Origin: an uncultured Muribaculaceae bacterium
GTDB taxonomy: Bacteria; Bacteroidota; Bacteroidia; Bacteroidales; Muribaculaceae
Assembly: GCA_910578365.1 (NCBI GenBank)
Contig: CAJTRC010000001.1
Span: 21,388 to 85,387 of the forward strand
Reading direction: 5' to 3'
DNA: 64,000 nucleotides
Made by a program: the position numbers and the translations under genes. Shown here piece after piece: positions 57,695 to 64,000 of this stretch (positions are counted from its first letter, which is position 1; each line of letters starts with the position of its first letter). The notes under the pieces were generated by a model. That model searched no databases. It saw nothing but the letters and a program-made list of their open reading frames with translations, and was not told the DNA's origin.

Positions 57695-57716
57695 AGTGCG
57701 GTAAAGCTCCCGCACT
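57695..57716. other. Intergenic hairpin in the glycogen synthase - phosphorylase gap
   Basis: AGTGCGG (57695-57701) and CCGCACT (57710-57716) pair perfectly around an 8-base loop, 38 bases before the glgP start. There is no U-run, so it is more likely an mRNA processing or stability element than a terminator. Confidence 0.4.
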
Positions 57717-57735
57717 AATATATTAATGTAAGCAA

Positions 57736-59463
57736 CTATGCTTTTTTAGTGCGTCCGCGATGTTTGGGTGTCATCGCAGTTACAGTAGCGGACGCCGGAA
57801 TATGCTGTGCGGCAGATGCCAAAGCTATACAGTAGGCTTTTTCATAGTCGGTTATGAAGTTAGTCCACGATGCCGCGGCAGCTGTGGCCTTTGCAGCCTG
57901 CGAGAACTGCGCGGCCTTTGCCACACTATCGGAAATCAGAGATTTCAAATCTCCGGCTATTGCATCGCGTACATGATTGTAATCGCTGTCGCCGCGTTTT
58001 TCAACACGTACACCGCAGGCTTCAAACGAGTTTTCAAAGTTGTCGAGTACCCATTGTCCGAAACCGCTCAGACCGGTGGTTATCGTGGGAACACCGAACG
58101 CCACACTTTCCAACGGAGTATATCCCCATGGTTCATAGTAGCTGGGAAATACTGTGGCATCAAGGCCCGGCAGCAATTGATAGTATGTCATGTCGAATAT
58201 TCCGTCGGTACCGTTGAGGTAGCAGGGGACATATATTACTGACACGCGCGAGCCGCCGTCGTTTGCGAAGCCGAGGCTGTGGATACGCTGTATTATGGCG
58301 TCGGAGTCGTAGTTGTTGAGTGTATGGGTGATAAACGGGTCGCCGAGGCGTGTTTTCTGCCCCAGGTCAAGCTGGTGGGCGAGGTCCTGACGAGGTCCAC
58401 CGCACCATGCGGGCACCATAATGAATGCCAGTACAGGGCGAACAGGGTCGAGGTTACCAAGGCGGTCTATTGTGTCAAGAAAGAGGTCGATGCCTTTGTT
58501 GCGGTATTCGAATCGACCGGAAGTGGCCAACAGGAATGTATCGGCTGAATACTCCACGCCAGTGAGGGCAGAGGCCACGTCAAGCATACGCTTGCGTGCG
58601 GCCTTGCGTGCGGCCGCAAACTTGACGCCTTTTGGCACGAAGTCTTTTTCAAAACCGTTGGGGGTAACTACGTCGGGACGGCGTCCGAGCAACTGCTCAC
58701 ACTCACGTGCTGTAACTTCGCTGACTGTGGTAAAACAGTCGGCCTGGGTTGCAGCGGCTTTTTCGAGCGAGTGCTTCGACTCCATGTTCAGTTCACGGGC
58801 CATCTGGTCGCCGTTGTAGTTCTGCAGATAGTCGTACAATGGTTTACCGTTGCCGCAGATGCTTCGGCCTATGCTTGTGGCATGAGTCGTAAACACGGTT
58901 GCCACCTGCGGCAGATTGGCTTTTACATACAGCAGGCCCATGCCGGTAGTCCATTCGTCGAAATGAGCTATAACCGATGCTTTTCCGGCATTTATGGTCT
59001 TCTCTTTGGTAAAAAAGTCGACCAGGCTCTCTATGACTATACCGGCGGCGTGAGCAAAAGCGCAGCCTTCGTCGTAGTCGCCGTAGGCATGAAGCGAGTC
59101 CACGCCGTATAACTGCCACATGCGTCCGTAGAATTCATCCTTTACAGCATACATGCCGTCGAATTTCACCAAAATGGCGATGGGCCTGCCCGGGATATTC
59201 CAACGGCCTACACGCACATCGACGCCTTGAGGCAGCAATGCTTGTCGGGCCCATTTGCGCAACAGAGTTTTCGATTCTGTAAAATATGGCGACGGGTTAT
59301 CTTCCGACCAAACATCCGGGCCGATAAAGATAACCTTGTCTTTATAGAGTGTCTGGAGTGTACGGGCTTTGGTCGAAAGCACAGTATATATGCCTCCGAT
59401 TTTGTTGCAAACCTCCCAGCTTGTTTCAAAAAGCAGGTCGATTTCCTTATTGCAATTGTCCAT
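57736..59463 (-). CDS. Glycogen synthase (GT3/GT5-like)
   Basis: This 575-residue glycosyltransferase has an N-terminal FETSWEVCNKIGGIYTVLSTKA, the GT3/GT5 glycogen synthase start with the KxGG-type donor loop. The C-terminal block FPSYYEPWGYTPLESVAFGVPT carries the acidic residue of EPWG. The N-terminus and overall arrangement resemble the eukaryote-type GT3 enzymes found in Bacteroidota rather than E. coli GlgA. It elongates glycogen from a nucleotide-glucose donor. It has its own -7 box and is followed by glycogen phosphorylase. Confidence 0.9.
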   Translation of the reverse strand: MDNCNKEIDLLFETSWEVCNKIGGIYTVLSTKARTLQTLYKDKVIFIGPDVWSEDNPSPYFTESKTLLRKWARQALLPQGVDVRVGRWNIPGRPIAILVKFDGMYAVKDEFYGRMWQLYGVDSLHAYGDYDEGCAFAHAAGIVIESLVDFFTKEKTINAGKASVIAHFDEWTTGMGLLYVKANLPQVATVFTTHATSIGRSICGNGKPLYDYLQNYNGDQMARELNMESKHSLEKAAATQADCFTTVSEVTARECEQLLGRRPDVVTPNGFEKDFVPKGVKFAAARKAARKRMLDVASALTGVEYSADTFLLATSGRFEYRNKGIDLFLDTIDRLGNLDPVRPVLAFIMVPAWCGGPRQDLAHQLDLGQKTRLGDPFITHTLNNYDSDAIIQRIHSLGFANDGGSRVSVIYVPCYLNGTDGIFDMTYYQLLPGLDATVFPSYYEPWGYTPLESVAFGVPTITTGLSGFGQWVLDNFENSFEACGVRVEKRGDSDYNHVRDAIAGDLKSLISDSVAKAAQFSQAAKATAAAASWTNFITDYEKAYCIALASAAQHIPASATVTAMTPKHRGRTKKA

Positions 59464-59491
59464 AAAACCTTAGTTTCAAAAATTCAGAGCG

Positions 59492-59499
59492 CAAATTTA
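59492..59499 (-). promoter_or_regulatory. Glycogen synthase -7 box
   Basis: TAAATTTG on the minus strand, 28 bases upstream of the ATG at 59463, in the gap after the PurF-like gene. No clear -33. Confidence 0.45.
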
Positions 59500-59517
59500 C
59501 AAATTTTTTTCTAATTA

Positions 59518-61404
59518 TCAATTAGTTTGGGTCAGAAATTTCTCATAATAGTTCACATAGGCCAAGTTTACGAGCCTTGTGCCGCCCGGTGTGGGGTAGT
59601 TTCCGGAGAAATACCAATCGCCCGGATAGTCGGGGCAAGCGCGGTGCAGTCCTTCGAGTGTCTGATAGAGTATATCCACCTTGGCATTGATTTCAGGCCC
59701 GGTAAGCATATCGGCTATTTGGCGGCTTATGCTTTCGTCGGAGAATGGTGCGTAAATGTCTTTTACACAGTTGTGTTGCATAGCTGCGGGCAGTTTCAGT
59801 TGTTCTAAGCATTCGCGATACACTCGCTGCGGCACATCAGACATACCGTTCTGCTGCAGCAGTTCTATGGCCGCCTTGAAAGCTATGAACTCGCTCATGC
59901 GCGACATGTCGATGCCGTAGTAATCGGGATAACGTACCTGCGGAGAGGACGAAACCACTATAATCCGGCGCGGGTGCAGACGGTCGAGCATCTTTATAAT
60001 GCTCTGACGCAGAGTTGTACCACGCACAATGGAGTCGTCGATTACTACCAGTGTGTCGATATTGTTGCGTATGCAGCCGTAAGTGACGTCGTAGACATGC
60101 GCCGCAAGGTCGTTGCGCGACTCACCTTCGGCTATGAATGTGCGCAGCTTGATATCTTTGAGGGCCACTTTTTCGAGGCGCAGTTTCCGTTCCATTACCT
60201 CCTGCAGCGACTTTGGGTCGAGCTTGCCCTCACTCTGCAGTTTCAGTATCATATCGGACTTCTGCATGTCGAGTTGCTGTTCGAGTCCTTCGACCATACC
60301 CATATAAGCCACTTCGGCGGTGTTCGGAATAAAGGAGAAAACAGTGTTTTCGAAGTCGCCGTCCACCATTTTCATCAATGCCGGCACCAGACTGTGTCCA
60401 AGTTCCTTGCGTTCGCGATATATGTCGGCGTCGGAGCCTCGCGAGAAGTAAATGCGCTCGAACGAGCAGCGCCGGTTTTCGGCTTCCGGCAACACACGTT
60501 TTAAGCTCATGTGTCCGGCTTTGCTTACCATCAGAGCTTCGCCTGGTGCAAGTTCGTGTACCTGCGTGCGACGCACATCGAATGTTGTCTGTATCACCGG
60601 GCGCTCCGATGCAAGTACTACCACATCATCGTCGTAATAATAGAACGCTGGACGAATGCCATGAGGGTCGCGCAGGGCAAACATATCGCCCGAACCGGTA
60701 GCGCCGCATATCACGTAACCGCCGTCCCAGGCGGGCGATGCCTCGGCAAGTACACGGCTTAAGTCGAGATTGTCCTCAATAGCTGTCGCCAGTTCGATAC
60801 CTCCCATTGTATCGCGGAAATCGCGATATATCCGGTGGTTCTCCTTGTCGAGAGCATAGCCCAGCTGCTCAAGCAGCATCACAGTGTCGGAGTATATGCG
60901 CGGGTGCTGGCCGGAAGCTTCTATTCGGCTGAAAATTTCGTCGACGTTGGTCATGTTGAAATTGCCGCACAGCAGCATATTGCGAGAGCGCCAGTTGTTA
61001 CGGCGCAGGAACGGATGCACATACGAAATGCCGCTTTTGCCTGTAGTGGAGTAGCGCAGATGGCCCATGAGAATTTCGCCCATAAACGGGGCATAGCGTT
61101 CGATATCATCATCAGGCTGCTCAAATACATCGCGTGTGAGTCTGGCCTTGATTTTTCCGAAAATTTCGGAAATCGCATCGACACCAAGTGCACGCTCGCG
61201 GAATATATATTCATGGCCCGGCTGCGAATGAAGTTTCACCACGCCCACACCGGCTGCTTCCTGGCCACGGTTGTGCTGCTTCTCCATTAGCAGATATAAT
61301 TTGTCGAGCGCCCAAGTGGGGTTACCGTATTTGCGTCGGTAATAATCAAGAGGATGGCGTAGCCGTATCATGGCTACGCCACACTCGTGTTTGAGTTGTT
61401 CCAT
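59518..61404 (-). CDS. PurF-type class II glutamine amidotransferase / phosphoribosyltransferase
   Basis: This 628-residue protein is about 120 longer than E. coli PurF. Cys8 in HECGVAM is the presumed N-terminal nucleophile after removal of a short propeptide, with HNRGQEAAGV and GHLRYSTTG of the glutaminase domain. The PRPP site is VVIDDSIVRGTTLRQS. An insertion before LRTFIAEGESR (about 380-425) and a C-terminal tail of about 80 residues account for the extra length. It most likely makes phosphoribosylamine for purines, but it is divergent and could be a paralogue with another role. Its ATG immediately follows the glnN stop. Confidence 0.82.
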   Translation of the reverse strand: MEQLKHECGVAMIRLRHPLDYYRRKYGNPTWALDKLYLLMEKQHNRGQEAAGVGVVKLHSQPGHEYIFRERALGVDAISEIFGKIKARLTRDVFEQPDDDIERYAPFMGEILMGHLRYSTTGKSGISYVHPFLRRNNWRSRNMLLCGNFNMTNVDEIFSRIEASGQHPRIYSDTVMLLEQLGYALDKENHRIYRDFRDTMGGIELATAIEDNLDLSRVLAEASPAWDGGYVICGATGSGDMFALRDPHGIRPAFYYYDDDVVVLASERPVIQTTFDVRRTQVHELAPGEALMVSKAGHMSLKRVLPEAENRRCSFERIYFSRGSDADIYRERKELGHSLVPALMKMVDGDFENTVFSFIPNTAEVAYMGMVEGLEQQLDMQKSDMILKLQSEGKLDPKSLQEVMERKLRLEKVALKDIKLRTFIAEGESRNDLAAHVYDVTYGCIRNNIDTLVVIDDSIVRGTTLRQSIIKMLDRLHPRRIIVVSSSPQVRYPDYYGIDMSRMSEFIAFKAAIELLQQNGMSDVPQRVYRECLEQLKLPAAMQHNCVKDIYAPFSDESISRQIADMLTGPEINAKVDILYQTLEGLHRACPDYPGDWYFSGNYPTPGGTRLVNLAYVNYYEKFLTQTN

Positions 61405-63594
61405 TTATCGTATGAATAGGAGTTCGCGATATTTAGGCAGAGGCCACATTTCGTTGTCGACCATAAGTTCGAGCTTGTCGATATGGTATCTGATAGTTTC
61501 CAGGCAAGGCAATACGGTATCGTGGTATGCGATTGCCTTTTCGCGTTCGCATGCAATAGTGTTTGCAGCCTTGCGGGCGTCAATCATTTTATATGTTTCG
61601 GCCTTGATTACACACATGTGCCGGCTGATGCGTTCGATGGTATCGAGGTCGTGCGCCACTATTTCATCGCCCTTGCTGCCGCTGAACAGGCTTTTGAGTT
61701 TAACTACATTATCCACGAGTATCGACTGGTAGCGGGTTGCAACCGGAATAATATGGTTGATGGCGAGGTCGCCGAGCACACGGGCCTCAATCTGCACCTT
61801 TTTGGTGTACATCTCCCATTTCACCTCATTTCGTGCCTCGAGTTCAACGCGGGTGAAAACTCCGGTGCGGGCGAACATTTCCTCGGACTGCTTGCTCAGG
61901 TAAGCATCGAAAATTTTCGGTGCCGAAGTTTCGCAGTCGAGGCCGCGCCGTGCCGCTTCGGCTTTCCATTCGTCAGAGTAGCCGTTGCCGTCGAAGTGTA
62001 TGGCTTTTGATTCTACGATAAGCTTGCGAAGTTCGTCAAGGAGTACTTCTTCAAGGATTTCGCCGGCGGCAGTACGCTCGCTTACAATGCGGTGGAATAT
62101 TGCCAGCTGGTCGGCCACCACAGCGTTAAGTGCAATCATGGCCGAGGCACAGTTGGCACTCGAACCTACGGCACGGAATTCAAATCTGTTGCCGGTGAAA
62201 GCGAACGGCGATGTACGGTTACGGTCGGTATTGTCGATAAGCAGCTCGGGAATTTGTGCCACACCTACTGATAGGGCTTCTTTCGACGAGAGGTCGGCGA
62301 GCTGTTCTTTCGACGATTTCTCAAGCAAATCGAGTACACTTGCCAGCTGACTGCCGGTGAAAATCGATATGATGGCCGGGGGCGCCTCGTTTGCACCAAG
62401 CCGGTGTGCATTTGTGGCCGACATAATCGAGGCCTTCAGTAGAGCGTTGTGGCGGTGTACGGCGGCCATTACGTTTACTACAAATGTTATGAACTGCAGA
62501 TTGTCGCGCAAAGTCTTGCCGGGCGCGAACAGAAGTACACCCTTGTCAGTGCCAAGACTCCAGTTGTTGTGCTTGCCCGAGCCGTTTACACCGGCAAAAG
62601 GCTTTTCGTGCAGAAGCACTCTGAAGTTGTGTCGGCGTGCGACTTCGTTCATAACCGACATCAGCAGCAGGTTATGGTCGTTGGCCAGGTTTGTTTCCTC
62701 AAATATAGGAGCGAGTTCAAACTGATTGGGCGCCACCTCGTTGTGGCGTGTTTTAGCCGGGATACCCAGTTTGTGGCACTCGATTTCGAGGTCGAGCATG
62801 AATGCCTCCACACGCGAGGGAATTGCACCGAAGTAATGGTCCTCGAGCTGCTGGTTCTTGGCGCTTTCGTGACCCATGAGCGTGCGACCTGTCATCACCA
62901 AGTCGGGTCGGGCGGAGTAAAGAGCTTCGTCGACGAGGAAGTACTCCTGCTCCCAGCCAAGATAGCTGTGTACGTGCTTTACTTCGGGGTCAAACAGCTG
63001 TGCAACCGCAGTAGCGGCGCGGTCAACACTGTTGAGGGCCCGCAGCAGCGGAGTTTTATAGTCGAGCGACTCGCCCGTATAGCTGATAAAAATGGTTGGA
63101 ATACATAGGGTTTCGCCCATGATGAAAGCCGGCGACGAAATATCCCATGCCGAATATCCGCGGGCCTCGAAAGTGTTGCGGATACCGCCGTTGGGGAAAC
63201 TCGACGCATCGGGTTCCTGCTGTACGAGCAGTTTGCCGGAGAAGGTTTCAATGACACCGCCCTTGCCGTCGTGTTCGATAAAGGCATCGTGCTTCTCAGC
63301 GGTACCGTCGGTGAGCGGGTGGAACCAGTGGGTATAGTGGCGGGCGCCGTTCTCGATTGCCCAGCGTTTCATGCCTTCGGCAACCGAGTCGGCCACCTCG
63401 CGGCTGATGGGCTGTTTGTTGGCAATTGCGCCTACTAAGGCATCGTAGGTTTTCTTAGGCAGATACTGAAACATCTTCTGGTCGTTGAACACGTATTTGG
63501 CATAATACTGTTCGGGACGCTCCGAAGGCGTTTCAACCGGAATGGCCTTACGGTCGAAAGCTTCTTCGACCACTTTAAATCTTAGCATTGACAT
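61405..63594 (-). CDS. glnN: Glutamine synthetase type III
   Basis: The 729-residue length and sequence mark GS-III, the large form common in Bacteroidota and cyanobacteria. It has NWSLGTDKGVLLFAPGKT, an active-site loop GVNGSGKHNNWS and the GSIII block FQFITFV-like region near 370. The N-terminal YYAKYVFNDQKMFQYLPKKTY is GlnN-specific. It makes glutamine from glutamate, ammonia and ATP. It is directly coupled to the PurF-like glutamine user downstream, and it has an unusually long leader of about 200 bases. Confidence 0.95.
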   Translation of the reverse strand: MSMLRFKVVEEAFDRKAIPVETPSERPEQYYAKYVFNDQKMFQYLPKKTYDALVGAIANKQPISREVADSVAEGMKRWAIENGARHYTHWFHPLTDGTAEKHDAFIEHDGKGGVIETFSGKLLVQQEPDASSFPNGGIRNTFEARGYSAWDISSPAFIMGETLCIPTIFISYTGESLDYKTPLLRALNSVDRAATAVAQLFDPEVKHVHSYLGWEQEYFLVDEALYSARPDLVMTGRTLMGHESAKNQQLEDHYFGAIPSRVEAFMLDLEIECHKLGIPAKTRHNEVAPNQFELAPIFEETNLANDHNLLLMSVMNEVARRHNFRVLLHEKPFAGVNGSGKHNNWSLGTDKGVLLFAPGKTLRDNLQFITFVVNVMAAVHRHNALLKASIMSATNAHRLGANEAPPAIISIFTGSQLASVLDLLEKSSKEQLADLSSKEALSVGVAQIPELLIDNTDRNRTSPFAFTGNRFEFRAVGSSANCASAMIALNAVVADQLAIFHRIVSERTAAGEILEEVLLDELRKLIVESKAIHFDGNGYSDEWKAEAARRGLDCETSAPKIFDAYLSKQSEEMFARTGVFTRVELEARNEVKWEMYTKKVQIEARVLGDLAINHIIPVATRYQSILVDNVVKLKSLFSGSKGDEIVAHDLDTIERISRHMCVIKAETYKMIDARKAANTIACEREKAIAYHDTVLPCLETIRYHIDKLELMVDNEMWPLPKYRELLFIR

Positions 63595-63597
63595 ATT

Positions 63598-63793
63598 GGA
63601 AGTATTGGAAGTGACAAAAATAAAATTCCCGGCGGCGACTCAGGCGGGGAGGCTAAGTTCGGCGCTCCGCAGTAGGCGTTGCGTCGGGGCTCTCTTTATG
63701 CCGTTGTCGATGTCGGGATAACCTTGCCATTGTCGAATCAATTAATGCAATGGCATTATATAAATGCGCTTCATAAACAAGCTTAAAAAATTA
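63598..63793 (-). promoter_or_regulatory. Long structured 5' leader of glnN
   Basis: Transcription from the promoter at 63799-63830 would give about 195 bases of leader. The distal half (63620-63720) is strikingly GC-rich against AT-rich flanks. A stem GCCATTG/CAATGGC (63726-63732 with 63748-63754) lies near the 5' side. Two short frames occur: one of 10 codons, MKRIYIMPLH (63742-63774), overlapping that stem, and one of 25 codons rich in Arg and His (63653-63730). I cannot assign a known riboswitch class. Confidence 0.35.
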
Positions 63794-63798
63794 TGGCG

Positions 63799-63830
63799 CA
63801 AAATTAGTCTAAATTTTCCGGTTTTGCAAG
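63799..63830 (-). promoter_or_regulatory. glnN promoter
   Basis: On the minus strand CTTG (63827-63830), 20-base spacer, TAATTTTG (63799-63806). Confidence 0.55.
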
Positions 63831-64000
63831 AATTATCCCATATATTTTTTGTTATGCGTCACGGCTCTTTCATTTAAACTAAAATAAAGAGCACATCCTC
63901 CCTTACCCGCTTCAGTCCGGAGCGGTTAATTTTTCTATGTCTGTATGTCAAAAGGTTATCCTGTTATCAAAATCTTGTTTTTTTCAGTTTTGGCTTAAAA
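63831..64000. other. AT-rich right edge with two hairpins, no gene seen
   Basis: GCTCTTT/AAAGAGC with a 15-base loop lies near 63864-63892. A second stem CCGCTTC/GGAGCGG (63907-63913 with 63919-63925, one G-U) is followed on the plus strand by TTAATTTTTCT, a terminator-like tail. No plus-strand gene or promoter that it would serve is visible in the window. Confidence 0.4.

Noticed and set aside
1..64000. CRISPR arrays, insertion sequences, integrases, att sites, tRNA or rRNA genes
   Set aside because: I looked for regularly spaced repeats, transposase-like proteins, terminal inverted repeats and tRNA-type T-arm sequences in all gaps and found none.

Overview
The window looks like a chromosomal core region of a Bacteroidales bacterium, most plausibly of the Muribaculaceae/Bacteroidaceae type. 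Three things point there. Promoters repeatedly match the Bacteroidota -33 TTTG / -7 TAnnTTTG pattern. Several family architectures are typical of the phylum: a MurF-alanine racemase fusion, a DAHP synthase-chorismate mutase fusion, type III glutamine synthetase, DUF2027-Smr, GSCFA, DUF4286, a TamL-type lipoprotein Omp85, PorE, and a GH13 enzyme with a T9SS-like tail. Coding regions are GC-balanced while intergenic DNA is strongly AT-rich. I see no rRNA, tRNA, CRISPR array, insertion sequence, integrase or phage gene.

Layout. 1-4438: a cut-off FtsX-type permease, rpmH with promoter and terminator, then a thrC - unknown - acyltransferase - amidase operon. 4621-13629: a secreted GH13 alpha-amylase, dnaG, a 612-base gap holding a small orphan transcription unit, a dCMP deaminase - Ctp protease - 5-formyl-THF cyclo-ligase operon, and a membrane protein. 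13660-21236: an envelope-biogenesis run (guaB, PpiD-like, a parvulin-like lipoprotein, SurA-like, OstA-like). 21391-27070: aroE, yeiH, comEC, grpE, dnaJ. 27138-34767: porE, GSCFA, murF-alr, dnaB, ispE. 34925-40396: an AspT/YidE transporter, an exported nitroreductase, gph-like HAD phosphatase, tamL. 40433-48563: a six-gene operon headed by a 1361-residue AlbA_2/Schlafen-type protein and including ruvC, divergent from a DUF2027-Smr gene. 48573-55026: EFR1 ferredoxin and YitT, ZnuA/ZnuC, gdhA, DAHP synthase-chorismate mutase. 55099-63594: glycogen phosphorylase, glycogen synthase, a PurF-type amidotransferase and glutamine synthetase III.

Functional themes. Nitrogen assimilation (gdhA, glnN, purF-like) and glycogen turnover (glgP, glycogen synthase) sit together on the right. 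Envelope biogenesis genes (SurA/PpiD chaperones, OstA-like, TamL, PorE, MurF-Alr) are spread through the middle. Replication and repair genes (dnaG, dnaB, ruvC) are in separate operons.

Most interesting unexplained signals: (i) a predicted ~205-nt structured RNA between znuC and gdhA with its own promoter, hairpins, duplicated 11-nt motif and terminator; (ii) the AlbA_2 giant/Smr divergent pair with a dyad exactly midway between two promoters, plus two other divergent pairs with the same 43-44 nt spacing so that their -33 regions coincide; (iii) a long structured leader upstream of glnN; (iv) an orphan promoter-microORF-terminator unit upstream of dnaG; (v) a sigma-54-type element upstream of grpE-dnaJ; (vi) genes whose -7 box abuts the start codon, implying leaderless mRNAs. 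All promoter, terminator and RNA calls were made by eye from the sequence and have not been tested.
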